A stretch of DNA of 64,000 nt, taken from Actinomortierella ambigua. Its lineage: Eukaryota > Mortierellomycota > Mortierellomycetes > Mortierellales > Mortierellaceae. Positions 11,784 through 22,363 of the stretch are shown here, piece after piece. Under the pieces are notes generated by a model. That model was not told the DNA's origin and searched no databases. It saw only the letters and a program-made list of their open reading frames with translations. Position 1 is the first letter of the stretch; each line of letters begins with the position of its first letter. A program made the position numbers and the translations under genes. The stretch is taken from the NCBI GenBank assembly GCA_016098155.1, contig JAAAJB010000074.1, positions 21,665 to 85,664 on the forward strand, read 5' to 3'.

Positions 11784-12407
11784 ATGGCACCACCCAAGGC
11801 ACGTGCTGGCACACCACCCACCATCACGTTACTCAAAACTCTCCTCGTAGTACTCTTGCTCGCCTACGTCGCCCTAGCCCAAGCACCGCCCGCTTCCAAC
11901 CCTCAACCTGGCCCTGGTGCCATTCCACAACCAACTACCGAGAGCGGCGACAAGCGGAAAGGTACCAAAGACAATGAGCGACCTCCGATCGCCGCCGCCG
12001 CAGCCAGTAGTGGTAGTGGTGGTGCAGGCGTCGTCATGACCACAGTCACCATGATCAGCGGCACTCCGACGACCATCACCATCACACCGACGGCATCCGG
12101 GCTTCAACCACCAGGCGGTGGTGGTGGCGTGATTACAGGGACGCCGACGGTGACAAAAGTAGTGCAATCGGTGCTGGTGGTTGCTTCGACCACCTATGGT
12201 AGGCCCTTACCGGCCGCCGGGCCGATCGACGACGAGATTGAGTCGCACTTTTGGGACAGGTTCATGCCTCGCCCCGCCATCGGTCCCGGTAGCAGAGGCA
12301 GTAGTGGTGCTAGTCTTTATTTGCAGGATCGTATCACTTCTTGCCTATTGACCCAAGTGTTGGCTATGGGTCTGGTCGTTGCCGTTCTGACCATCGATAT
12401 GCTTTGA
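11784..12407 (+). CDS. Secreted, GPI-anchored Ser/Thr/Pro-rich protein
   Basis: Small cell-surface protein of 207 residues, single exon. A hydrophobic N-terminal segment (about residues 15-31, ending ALA before QAPPAS) looks like a signal peptide. The middle is rich in Thr, Ser, Pro and Gly, with VTMISGTPTTITITPTASG-type repeats suited to O-mannosylation. The C-terminus ends with a short polar stretch and a hydrophobic tail (LLTQVLAMGLVVAVLTIDML), as in GPI-anchor signals. No catalytic domain is recognised. The start ATG follows an acceptor-like CAG by a few codons; longer upstream frames have no in-frame ATG. Likely a wall or plasma-membrane mannoprotein. Confidence 0.65.
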   Translation: MAPPKARAGTPPTITLLKTLLVVLLLAYVALAQAPPASNPQPGPGAIPQPTTESGDKRKGTKDNERPPIAAAAASSGSGGAGVVMTTVTMISGTPTTITITPTASGLQPPGGGGGVITGTPTVTKVVQSVLVVASTTYGRPLPAAGPIDDEIESHFWDRFMPRPAIGPGSRGSSGASLYLQDRITSCLLTQVLAMGLVVAVLTIDML

Positions 12408-12430
12408 GAGAGGATGAACAACAAACATAC

Positions 12431-12436
12431 AATAAA
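12431..12436 (+). terminator. Poly(A) signal of GPI-protein gene
   Basis: AATAAAATAAAAAT about 24 bases after the stop codon. Confidence 0.55.
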
Positions 12437-12809
12437 ATAAAAATACAAATGTAAACACTTTCCCATCTTAGAACAACTCAAAATGGGAATCGACCATGGG
12501 TCCACAAAGCTCCCTTTTAGTTACCTGCTGGGTAAAAATATAGGGTGGCCTGCTGAGCATGGCCCCTTTCTTTTCTTTTCTCTCCTCTTCTACCTCTTGC
12601 ATGCGGCTCAAACAGTCCTTTCTTTGTCTCCATCTTCTCCATCATCTTCTTCCCCGACTTTGTCTTCTTCGTTCATCAATTGCGAAGCAAAGAAACCCAC
12701 GTTTCAGTCTTGATACATCATGTCGCCAATATTCTACCTGAATTGCATACACACACATACACATAAAAAAAAAAGATTACACAACAACAAAACAAAAAAA
12801 GGAGGTTCT

Positions 12810-14018
12810 TTACTCGTTCGAGTGGCCGATAATCTTTGTGAGCTGCTCGAATCGAATGTTCTCTGTCAGGACCGTGGTCTTGGCCTCGTTGTCCTTGTTG
12901 ACGGGGATAGTGACCATGCCGTTCGCCTCGGTCCAGCCCTGTGCCTTGACAAAGTCCACCAGCGCCTGACCCTTCAGGCTCAGGTACTTCTCCAGTCTTG
13001 GCACCTCAATGGCCTGGAATGTCATGGCAACCGCGCCGGCAATGTCTAAAAAAAAAGAAGATTAGAAAAGATCAGCGATATGATCACTTTTGGCAAGAGT
13101 GGGGGGTGAAGGAAGAATATCCAGTCAACATCGGAAAGAGGTAGGAAAAAACAAGAAAGAAAGAGAGAGAACGTACTGGCACGGATAGCATCTTCAAAGC
13201 CCAACACCTCGGCCGTCAACTCCTTGTAAATGTCATCGCGCTCATATGTATCCCAGAACTCGGAATACTTGCACTGCTCCAGCAGATCCTGGAGAGCCAA
13301 CAGACGGGTCACGGGCTCCTCGCTAACCATCTGCTCGTTCAGCATGTACAGGCACAGGTTGAAGTCGGGCTCGGGCAGCGTCGTCAAGGCCTTGACCAGG
13401 ATGTTGTTCACGACCTGGTCGTTGGTCAAGTGTGTGTTGAACTGGTACCTGAAAATCATCCAATTACCATTCGTGGAAAGATGTTACGAAATAAAAAAGA
13501 AAGGGATGTTGTGAGTGCTTCTATTGTCGTTTCCATCATTGGTGACTCTACTACCGTTAGCTTTGTTCCTGGTAACTCGTCCTGTTATTGATCGACAACT
13601 GGGAATCCACGCAATAGTGTCGGTTGCCTTTGTTTGTATTTTAGGACTCCTGAGTAGTAGACGTAGCTGTATGTTGAATTTTTTTTTGTTCAGGGCCAAA
13701 GTTTTTTTTCCTGTATACTCAATATAGCTCCAAGATGCCGTTGTTTCTGCTATTGTTTCCCGAGGATAAAGAAAAAAAAAGGGCTGGGGACTCGTACACG
13801 AGTCAAAGGTAATGGTGGTAGTGGTACATTCGCCTCTTTCTTTCTTCTTACAGCTTCAGGATGGCAAGGTTGGCCATGGTGTCGACCTCCCGGTTGGTGC
13901 ACTGGGCAGCCAAGTGCTCCTCGAGGATGCTGACATTGTCGGGGTTGTAGCGATCGACGCCGTCGATCAGCGACTGAATGACCTCGGGGCGGGTGGAGGG
14001 GTTCAAGCGGGTCGACAT
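12810..14018 (-). CDS. EIF3K: Translation initiation factor eIF3 subunit k
   Basis: Subunit k of the eIF3 complex, a cytosolic 40S-binding scaffold for translation initiation; this subunit is absent from budding yeast. Exons 13852-14018, 13177-13448 and 12810-13045 give 224 residues, the usual family length. Sequence marks: RPEVIQSLIDGVDRYNPDN near the N-terminus, LAILKLYQFN across the first junction, then the HAM/PCI-like helices and winged helix (EVPRLEKYLSL, TENIRFEQLTKII). The start ATG is the only one ahead of the conserved block. It is transcribed divergently from the RNase P/MRP subunit gene, with 203 bases between the start codons. Confidence 0.9.
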
Positions 14019-14221
14019 TTGGTTCTGTGTGCAAGGAGGAGAGGACGAGGATGGGGGAGGTGGAATGCAATGGCCGCCCCCTACGCACGATCAGGCCCAG
14101 GAGTGTTTTTCGTGGCTTGGCAAGAACAGTTGGTTCTGCGGATGGGACACATTTTTTTTTTTTGTACCCCTACCCTTACCGTGAAATTTTTCATTCCTTT
14201 TGTACAACTAAATTCATCTCA

Positions 14222-15400
14222 ATGGCCGAAGCGAATGCACGCCTGAAATTCCTGTGGGCAGCCTCGCATTCCCTGCTGGCAACATGCCCTGCAGTCTCCT
14301 CCCGCCTGATGGCCCAGTTTCTAGCCCAGGCCTCGGACAGGGACTTGCGCCTCCACGAGGATATTCAAGCCAAAGCATGTGCTGGTTGCGGGTCGATCTT
14401 TGCACCTGGCCTCAATACCCGTGTCCGGATCGTGCCTTCTCAAGAAAAGTTGGTGGAAAAGCAGAGGCGGGGAAAGAAGCGACAGCAACAACAAGGACAA
14501 CAACAACAACAACAGCGATCCAAGACTGCCAATAGTGACCTCCCAAGAGATGGAGGCGTTAGTACGGACCAAGAGGACGAGAACAACATGGATGTGGATA
14601 CCGTGGCGAAGGGCACAGGCGAGGACGTTCCATCAGACAAGACCTCCGGAGTAACAGGGCAGCAAGAAGGCCAGTCAGAGAGTTTGTCCAAGACAAAATC
14701 AAAGGTCATTCGCCTTGTGCCATGGACAGAACTCCATCGGGAGGAGGCACGGCGTCAGCATTTGAAGCAGCAGCAGAAGCAACGGCTCCGTGGTATGGCC
14801 CCACCGCCGTTGGCCGAGAAGGAACGTCACGCAAAGGCACGCGCAAAGCGGGAGATGAAGAAGCAAAAGAAGCAGTTGAACCATCTCCACTACACCTGTC
14901 TACGATGCCATCGTGTCACAGAAATGCCAGGCGCGACACGAGAACAGCTCGGGGGCTTGCTCAAACAGACCAAACCCAAGAAAAAGAGGGATAATCCACA
15001 GCTGCAGGCAAAAACCAATGTTCCGCCCCTTCCAACCCATCAACCCCAGCAACAAGTCCAGTCACCATCGAGTTTACCATTGTCTGCGTCTATTCCCCCA
15101 AAGCCCTCTGCAGCCTCTAATCTACCAAAGCCAGCGACACCTCCCTCTCGGGCCGGATCCACCTTTTCTACAGGAACAGTAAAGTCTGCCACATCAGCTT
15201 CATCCTCGCCCGCGGGCACACCGCCACCTTCTACCCCACCATCTGGTGGAGGCGGCGAAAAGTCAAATCGCAAGAAGAAGAAGAACAATCTTTCCAGCCT
15301 CCTTGCGAATCAAAGATCCCGAGACAACCCACCTTCTTCTACACCACCTTCTGCAGGTTCCAGTGATAGTGTTCTTGCTAGCTTTTTGGCGGGCTTGTAA
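14222..15400 (+). CDS. RNase P/MRP protein subunit, Rpr2/Rpp21/Snm1 family
   Basis: Predicted zinc-binding protein subunit of RNase P or RNase MRP (pre-tRNA and pre-rRNA processing, nuclear). 392 residues, single exon. The N-terminal helical part (RLKFLWAASHSLL.....SSRLMAQFL) and first CxxC (C53, C56 in ACAGCGSIFAPG) match the family, as does the second CxxC (C226, C229 in YTCLRCHRVT). About 170 residues of polyQ, acidic and basic sequence separate the two halves of the zinc ribbon, where family members usually have a few dozen. The C-terminal third is low-complexity Pro/Ser/Lys. The longer frame starting upstream is not used because the family block begins at this ATG. Convergent with RNase H2A. 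Rpr2 versus Snm1 cannot be separated here. Confidence 0.75.
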   Translation: MAEANARLKFLWAASHSLLATCPAVSSRLMAQFLAQASDRDLRLHEDIQAKACAGCGSIFAPGLNTRVRIVPSQEKLVEKQRRGKKRQQQQGQQQQQQRSKTANSDLPRDGGVSTDQEDENNMDVDTVAKGTGEDVPSDKTSGVTGQQEGQSESLSKTKSKVIRLVPWTELHREEARRQHLKQQQKQRLRGMAPPPLAEKERHAKARAKREMKKQKKQLNHLHYTCLRCHRVTEMPGATREQLGGLLKQTKPKKKRDNPQLQAKTNVPPLPTHQPQQQVQSPSSLPLSASIPPKPSAASNLPKPATPPSRAGSTFSTGTVKSATSASSSPAGTPPPSTPPSGGGGEKSNRKKKKNNLSSLLANQRSRDNPPSSTPPSAGSSDSVLASFLAGL

Positions 15401-15451
15401 CCGACACTCTGAATACCCTCGTCCTTGTCCTGTCGAAATAATAGTACTGAC

Positions 15452-15457
15452 AATAAA
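15452..15457 (+). terminator. Poly(A) signal of Rpr2-like gene
   Basis: AATAAA 51 bases after the stop codon. Confidence 0.5.
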
Positions 15458-15512
15458 GGAGACAACCAAAGAAACAAAAAATTTGGGGCGACGATCATGC
15501 AATAGGTAATAT

Positions 15513-17238
15513 CTAAAAGTCTATGACACTCTTGAGGCCCATGTCTTGCATCAGCTGGGGCACGGGCCGTGGTGGCGTCTTGGCGATGAATGTCGAGTAT
15601 TGGCGTTTTTGCTCGGCGAGCTCGCTGGCATCCTTTTCGGTGCGGTTAAATAGGGTCGATATCCGTCGTTGATCTTCTTCGTCTTCATTTGGCCTATTAA
15701 AAGGGAGCGTTGTATGTCAGTGCCTTGACCGAAATACAAAAGACTTGTGGGGAGGGTCTGTTCTGGAAATGAGTGGAGCATCCTACCAGCGAACTGCTGT
15801 GCCAGAGGCGTCCAGCAGAGTCTTGCATGTGCCCCAGCTAAAGCGGACAATATTAGGATAGCCGAAAACAGGGTCCATGTTCTTTTTCAGCCACTGCACA
15901 GTCTTTGGATCTAAAAAGAGTCAGAAAGAGAAAAAAAAAAGGAGACAGGCAGAGCGAGTGGTGAGAATGAGAAAGATTGAAGGAAGACCAGCAACAAATG
16001 GGCTGGAAGAGAAATAGAACGTAACCATACCAGAGGGATATCCAGAGCCAAACTCGCGCGAGATGGTGTCTTTGATGCCTTCTTCAGCAAAAATCCAATG
16101 GCGTAGAACATCATCACGGGTGACCTTGGCGCAGATACTGGCCGCTGATACAATAGGATACTTGGAATCAGCCTTCTTCGCCACCGTAATCTTGGCGATC
16201 TTGGGAAACAGTCCTTCCAGCTTCTTCTGATATGTCTCTGGTGGTCCTACTGTATCAACATAGACCTAACATATAGGATCGAGAGAGAGAGAGAGAGAGA
16301 GAGAAAGAAAGAAGAGTGAGTACACAGGTAGGAAAATAATTTCGTCCGATTGGTTCCACTAGCCAAAATCCAAAAATGCTCTATACCTCGCGAATATTCA
16401 CTCCTTTGTCCAATGTGTCCCTGATCAATTGAATGGTGGTATCATGTGCCAGTGCATTGAGGTTGTACTTCTCTCTATAAAATGATCACATTTTGGGACA
16501 TCAAAAAGGCGCGGTATGAGTACGTATTGAGCAATTGGATTCTGATACCATTCTGTGAAGACTTGGACACCTACTGGCGGAGCATGCTGTTCGAAATGTC
16601 CATGGGAGAAAGTACTCGGACACTCCAACCGATCATATCAGGCCGCGACACAATCACGTCCAGCAGACTGTCTCGCTCGTCCTCCTTGAGCGTCTTGGAG
16701 TCTACACGTTCATACCCAGACCAGAAAGGAAAAAAAAAATGTCAACTGGAAAGTCGTACGGAGAGTCTATTTATGTCTGCAAGCCCTTTGGCAGCCCTTC
16801 GTGTCTTCATTGGAGATGAATGTACCTGCAAATCCCATGGTCTTGAGCTCATCTTGCCTGTCGATCGGGCAGTAGCAAATACCATACACCATTGGGCCTG
16901 AAATGAAGGTGGGAGGCAAAAATCACAGGGGTATGGCATCTTTGGTCAGTATTGTACGTGCGTGCATTAGAGGGACACACACACACAAAAGGACAGTTCA
17001 GATTGGGTGTGTTCTGTAGCTTGTCCTTTGCTTTCATACCAAGCACCGGACCGCGTCCAGCCTCGTCAACGCCGAGAATACACTCCTGGTCAGGCTTCAG
17101 ATCAGTCGGCAGGGGTGTGGCATAGGTGTACGACTTGAGCAAAGGAGCGTTGGTGCCGGAGGGTGGTCTGGTGCTAGTGGCATCCGAAGGTGAGCCAACT
17201 TTCTGGTCGACCTCGTTGTCAGAGTCCTCGAACGACAT
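15513..17238 (-). CDS. RNASEH2A: Ribonuclease H2 catalytic subunit A
   Basis: Catalytic subunit of RNase H2, which cuts RNA in RNA:DNA hybrids and single ribonucleotides in DNA (nucleus). Seven exons: 17040-17238, 16826-16897, 16701-16575, 16474-16387, 16265-16031, 15910-15787, 15693-15513, giving 341 residues. The active-site Asp-Glu is seen in [17 protein letters not shown] (about residues 57-73), with DSKTL after it, [12 protein letters not shown] containing the next catalytic Asp, and [24 protein letters not shown] with the fourth. The [14 protein letters not shown] block is also present. All seven phases join without stops. The intron after exon 4 carries a (GA)n run at 16281-16305. Divergent from C1D with 191 bases between start codons. 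Confidence 0.93.
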
Positions 17239-17429
17239 TGCTGAATGAGTTGGCAGTGGGTTTCGATGGAGAGTGCAGAGGACAACAGTAGACAGGTACC
17301 CTTTCGCGTCCTGCCCCTGCTCTCTTCAGCATGTTTGTGGCCACAAGCAAGCAGTCACACTTCATTTTTTTTTTTATGCCCTGCTGCAACAATACACTCA
17401 CTCTTTTTGACATCACACAGACAAAGGAC

Positions 17430-18294
17430 ATGGCATCAACATTACCAGATTCGCATGCAGGAGCCGTCAATGCTATGCTCAGCTCGCTAGCTGAGGTTGA
17501 AACTCTTCTGGAGCCACTCTTTGCCACATCAACATCGCTGAACGAGACCCTCGCAAAACTCGACACAGAGAAGCGCTGTCAACTGGAGTTGATGGTCGCC
17601 TATGCCATCAATACCCTTGCCTTTGGTATGAGAGCCAGCATTACAAGGAGAAAGGGCCAATGGACGACTCAATTAAAGGCGGCCTCTTGAATTGCTTGTT
17701 CAATCTTGTTTGAACTATGATACTGACATATTGACCTTTGCCGGCTTTTTGCCTTTCATTTGATAATCATTCTCCACTAGTCAACCTCAAGACGAACGGC
17801 GTTGCACCCAACACACACCCCGTCATGAAGGAACTTGTACGAGGGGATTCCACCATTGAAATAATAGCATTATTCCGCAATGATATCGCAGTTTTCAGTG
17901 AAGTCTAATAACAATCTTTGTGCCTGCCCCTCTCCCTCCCACTCTCCTCCCTTTTTACTAGGCACGGATCAAGAACTATACAGCAAAGATTAAGGCGGCA
18001 ACGACGGTCAGCAAACCATCCATGAGCGTTGACACAGATGCAGCAGACCGATTCATCCGGAGCGCACTCGCTCATAACGTCATTGCGGACAAGAAGGAGG
18101 CCGCCGCTAAAAATGAGGGCAGCAATGACAATGGCGGCAGCGATCAGGAGGAGGCCGCCGCCAAAAACGCAAAGCGATCCGCTCCATCTCCAGGAAACGC
18201 AACCCAGCGGCAAAGGACTGTATCGTCCTCGTCGTCGTCTTCGGCCACTACCTCCACGGATGGACCACGGAAGAAGACAAAGTCCAAAAAGTAG
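17430..18294 (+). CDS. LRP1: Exosome cofactor C1D / Lrp1 (Sas10/C1D family)
   Basis: Small nuclear RNA-binding protein that helps Rrp6 and the exosome process rRNA and snoRNA, and has also been tied to DNA repair. Exons 17430-17625, 17781-17836 and 17962-18294 give 194 residues. The Sas10/C1D helical domain covers roughly residues 15-105 (LEPLFATSTSLNETLAKLDTEKRCQLELMVAYAINTLAF, then VNLKTNGVAPNTHPVMKELARIKNYTAKIK). The C-terminus is Ser-rich and ends in a basic, nuclear-localisation-like tail. The family hallmark HPV.KEL.R.K is intact across the exon 2/3 junction. It is slightly longer than the human protein because of an acidic/Ser linker. Confidence 0.85.
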
Positions 18295-18343
18295 GGCATC
18301 TTTGCATAATCTCATCCCACGCCTCCCTCCACCTCACTCTGGA

Positions 18344-18349
18344 AATAAA
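18344..18349 (+). terminator. Poly(A) signal of C1D
   Basis: AATAAA 50 bases after the stop codon. Confidence 0.5.
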
Positions 18350-18692
18350 GAACGATACTATTCTCCATCATGCCGCAGCTGCCAAAAAATAGAAAAGAAA
18401 GGTTAAAGAGGATAAGTGTTTTATCTAGTTCAATGAGTACGGTAGTGAAGAGCTCTAGAACGCGTAGCGAAACCTCCCTTTTTTTCGTCCTACGCTGAAA
18501 CTTGGGTTTGATCAGAGCTCGGAAGCAAGCAAGCCTTTGAACTACCGGAAGGGAGGGAGAAGGAGTTTGTGGAGAACAGAGGAGGGAGGTTCGACGCTCT
18601 CCGCACAAGGGCAGTGAGAAGGGGGGGGGGGAGGCGGGGAAATCGCGTACGGGGAGTTGGGGTGTGACAACTCAAAGAGGACCATCACCCAA

Positions 18693-18700
18693 TATAAAAA
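18693..18700 (+). promoter_or_regulatory. TATA-like box of mitochondrial RidA gene
   Basis: TATAAAAA begins 101 bases upstream of the ATG. The second RidA gene in this window has the same box at about the same distance. Confidence 0.55.
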
Positions 18701-18793
18701 GGGTGAGGAGATAATCACTTTTGTGCAAACCTAAAAAATATCAAAAGGAAGTGTGTCACGGCCAACCCTACAAAGAAGTAGAAACACCACACA

Positions 18794-19925
18794 ATGTCGT
18801 CCTCGATTCTTTCACGCTTTGCTCCCGCCATCAAGACTCAGATTCGCACCATGTCCTCCCTCAAGGTTATCAACTCCTCTGCTGCCCCTGCTGCCCTGGG
18901 CCCCTACTGTACGTGGCCCATTCAGCCTCATCTCATGAGCAAAGACTCATTCATCATCACGACTCTTTTGTGGTTGTTCTCACGCGCAGTTTCTTAATCG
19001 TATTGTTTCTCTCCTTTCCTTTTCTTTCTTTTCCAGCCCAGGCCATTGCTGCCAACGGCCTCGTCTTCTGCTCTGGCTCGATCCCCATCGACCCCAAGTC
19101 TGGTGAGATTATTGGTTCCGAGGTCAAGGCTCAGACTGTAAGTGGAGGAGTTATGATCCTCTTCTCATCCTCCCCTTTTCCCACGACTGTTGTACCCAAC
19201 AAAAATCTGTATCACCAATGGGGTAGATCATGGAGCCACAATATCGTGGCCGAAAAAACAGCCACGGGCATTCCCGGGTCAATCAACCCACCCTATATTT
19301 TTTTATGTGGTGTCAGCAGCAGTGCCTTTTCGCGCGCGTCGTAATATGTGTGGCTCTCTGGTTCTGATCTACATGCGTTGGTGGTGATCAAGAATGACTG
19401 ACAATTGCCCGATCGGCTTCCTTCTCTTTTTATTTCTCATGACTTTGGGAACGCGATCTTTTAGCGCCAGGTCTTTGCCAACATGACCGAGGTCCTCAAG
19501 GCCTCCAACGCCTCCCTGAGCTCCGTCGTCAAGACCACCGTCTTCTTGAAGGTTTGTTTTTTTTTTCTTGATGCACACCGATCCGCTGTCCTTCCTAGAA
19601 CGAGAGCTGTAGCGCGAGGCGAATCACTTCTAAACATGCCGACACATTTCTTTTTCACAATGCCACAATAGAACATGAACGACTTTGTCGCCATGAACGA
19701 GGTCTACGGCGAGGTGAGATGATCGAGGGTGGCACTATGAACGAGGCTGAGAGACATTTTTTGTTGTTGTTTCTGTTATCCATTCCGCTGACTGGACTTT
19801 CTTCTATACTTTTTGTTTCTTAGTTGATGGGTGACGCCCGCCCTGCTCGCTCGACTGTCGAGGTTGCTCGTCTCCCCAAGGATGTCCTTGTCGAGATTGA
19901 GTGCGTTGCTGTCGTCAACAACTAA
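18794..19925 (+). CDS. MMF1: Enamine/imine deaminase RidA (Mmf1/Hmf1), mitochondrial form
   Basis: RidA/YER057c/UK114 family enzyme that hydrolyses reactive 2-aminoacrylate-type enamines from PLP enzymes and protects isoleucine biosynthesis. Exons 18794-18908, 19037-19137, 19465-19551, 19672-19713 and 19824-19925 give 148 residues. The first 19 residues are basic and Ser-rich without acids (SILSRFAPAIKTQIRT), as in a mitochondrial presequence. A second ATG at residue 20 aligns with the usual cytosolic start, so dual products are possible. Family marks: APAALGPYSQAI, FCSGSIPIDP, NASLSSVVKTTVFL, and the C-terminal signature with the substrate Arg (ARPARSTVEVARLPKD.LVEIECVAVV). One exon is only 42 nt. 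Confidence 0.92.
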
Positions 19926-20229
19926 AAAGGTGTCGCCACCTCTTTCCTCACTTACGTGAATAAATAGACCGATGTACAGTTTCCATGTGTTCGATGTGCC
20001 AAGTGGTATTGGGGAGAGAAAGAAGGATACGGATGAAGGAGCCATTTGACTGTGGGCAACTTTTTTATATGAGCAATGGCTAGCAAGATCAAGAGCACAT
20101 CCCATTGGTTTGCCACCAATCTACTCATCCTCCCAAAAAGCCACTCTGGCTGGCTATGAAAAAAAAGAGAATCAGGTTCTTTTTTGGGATTCCCGCAACC
20201 TCTTCCGCCCCACTGCACTCGACATTCCA
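19926..20229. other. Intergenic between RidA and JmjC genes
   Basis: Tandem genes on the + strand. The open frame of the JmjC gene extends upstream to about 20110 but has no in-frame ATG before 20230. Nothing else seen. Confidence 0.5.
19959..19964 (+). terminator. Poly(A) signal of RidA gene
   Basis: AATAAA 34 bases after the stop codon. Confidence 0.5.
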
Positions 20230-22167
20230 ATGCCATCGACACCAGCAACAGTAGCAGCAACAGCAGGAGGAGGCCCGCCGGCCAAGCGCCAGCGCATCAT
20301 TGTCCGGCATGAAAAGTCGAGCATGACCACGCAGCATGTAATGTCGCTTCAGCACCCGCTCGGGATCAAGCCTATGGGCAACTACTTTATGGACGCTACG
20401 CAGCCAGGGTTCAAGGGCAGCTGCCGCGGCCCGTCCCTGGGCAACCTCGCCCGTCTCACGGACGAGGTCCTGCTCGAACTCCTCGGCCATCTCACGCCCC
20501 AAGAGTTGTTGACGTTGGGCGAGTGCTCCCGAGTCTTGTACGCATTCACACACCTCGAAGAGCTGTGGCGACCCCTGACGTTGGAACGGTTCAAGGGCGA
20601 CTGGGTCTGGCAAGAGGACAGCTGGCGACTGACGTATCTGAAACGGGCGGACGCCAACTATGACACATCGACCATGCCAGCGAACCGGGCCAGGTTCCGT
20701 CTGACCCATTTCTATTCGGACACGCTGTTCCAACCGTTCAAGTGTGCGGCGATCGGGATGGACCCTTACATCGCCGTGGAGAACATTGATCGACGCACGG
20801 GCCTGACGGTGGACCAATTCATTGACGAATACGAACGACCGGGCAAGCCCGTGATCTTGGCCGATGGGTGTCGACACTGGCCGGGTTTGCAGATCTGGAA
20901 CGAGACCAACTTTTTGGAGCGATGGCCTCAAGCCGTCTTGCGGGCGGAATCGGTCGACATGACCCTCGAACACTATTTCCGCTATGCGCACAACACCAAG
21001 GACGAGAGCCCGCTGTACCTGTTTGACAAAAACTTTGGGGAGCGTTGTCCGGGCATCTTGGATGAGATGGAGGTGCCCCCCTATTTTCGAGAGGACTTTT
21101 TCAAACTGTTGGGCGATCAACGACCCGATTTCCGTTGGCTGATCGTTGGCCCTGCTCGCTCGGGCTCGACCTTCCACAAGGATCCAAATGCGACATCGGC
21201 TTGGAACGCCGTCATCACGGGCTCGAAAAAGTGGATCATGTTCCCGCCGCATATCCTACCGCCAGGCGTGTTCACCAACGAAGGTATTAAAAAAAAGGAA
21301 GAAAACATCGATTGTGTCCTCTACTCGCGCAAGGAGGGAGTATCAGGGAGAGAGTCCAAAAGACAGTCGTTCTAACAATGCATTTCTTTTTCATTTCTCT
21401 CTTTGTTCGTTTCCTTAGATGAGTCGGAGGTGACATCCCCAGTATCGTTAATGGAATGGTTCAGCAACTTTTACCAACAGACCCAACTCCCCGACGATCC
21501 ATCCTTACGACCATTGGAGGGAATTTGCCGACCGGGCGAGATCATGTTTGTGCCGCGCGGGTGGTGGCACGCTGTCGTCAACCTCGAGGACTGTATTGCC
21601 GTCACCCAAAACTACGTCGGCTCGCAAAACCTGCGCGAAACCATGGAGTTTTTGTACTACAAACGCGATCAGGTCTCTGGCGTGCCCGACCACCGTCGCG
21701 AGGGCTTGTTTGAGGAGTGGAAGGAGGCCTTTTACACACAGCTATCAAACACTTCACAGCAGGACAAGAAGGACGAGGGGGAGAAGGTGGAGGAGAAGAG
21801 CAATGCTAACAACGAGAAGAATGAAAAACTGCTGGCCCTTTGGGCCAAGTATGAGGAGGATATTGTCCGGCAGGCCAAGATCAGGGCGCACACAAAGCGG
21901 TGTGCAGCAGATACCACTCACCCTGAGAAGCAGCGGGAGCTATCGTTCTGGGAGCGTGCAAAGATGGGCACTTCATCTTCTTCATCCACAGCAGCAGCAG
22001 CATCAGGAGACGCGTCCCAAGAAAGCGAGATGACCCTTACAACAGCCGTCGTACAAGACGGCGAAGCTCCATCAGGAACGGGATCGTCCTCTGGAGGATT
22101 TTCCTTTGGCTTTGCATTTGATCCGGAAGACGACGAAGAAGGCGAGGAGGAAGAACCTGCCAACTGA
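20230..22167 (+). CDS. F-box and JmjC-domain protein (JMJD6-like 2-oxoglutarate oxygenase)
   Basis: Predicted Fe(II)/2-oxoglutarate dioxygenase with an F-box. Exons 20230-21283 and 21419-22167 give 600 residues. An F-box lies near residues 77-125 (LARLTDEVLLELLGHLTPQELLTLGECSRVLY). A cupin/JmjC fold follows at about 210-430, with the HxD metal pair visible at H316/D318 (STFHKDPNATSAWN) and the distal His at H402 (GWWHAVVN). The Lys of GSKKWIMFPPH is placed for co-substrate binding. The tail has a coiled-coil-like stretch and ends acidic. All iron ligands are intact, so activity is likely; the target (histone, other protein or RNA) is unknown. The F-box suggests coupling to an SCF complex. The single intron has an ordinary GTATTA donor. 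Confidence 0.85.
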
Positions 22168-22315
22168 GACGATGCATGGATAGACATCAAAAATACAAAA
22201 ATGTACAACTACCAATTACCATAGAAACACACAAATACAAACATTCAAAAAAAATCAAGACAGTTTATAATATGAATGCCTGGGATGGAATGATCCCCTA
22301 TACATACAGTCTCCA

Positions 22316-22316
<1 letters not shown>

Positions 22317-22352
<36 letters not shown>

Positions 22353-22363
22353 GCTCTCTCTCT
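22317..22363. repeat. (CT)n tract abutting OPI3 stop codon
   Basis: About twenty CT units end one base from the stop codon of the minus-strand gene, so its 3' UTR begins with a (GA)n repeat. Confidence 0.9.

Larger units (their letters stand above)
18295..18793. other. Intergenic, C1D terminator and RidA promoter
   Basis: Holds the C1D poly(A) signal and the TATA-like box of the RidA gene. No gene seen. Confidence 0.6.

Noticed and set aside
14027..14221. N-terminal extension of the Rpr2-like protein
   Set aside because: The frame is open upstream, but the family block starts at the ATG at 14222 and the extension overlaps the promoter of eIF3k.
20125..21252. 375-residue minus-strand ORF
   Set aside because: Antisense shadow of the F-box/JmjC gene, whose + reading has intact domains and metal ligands.
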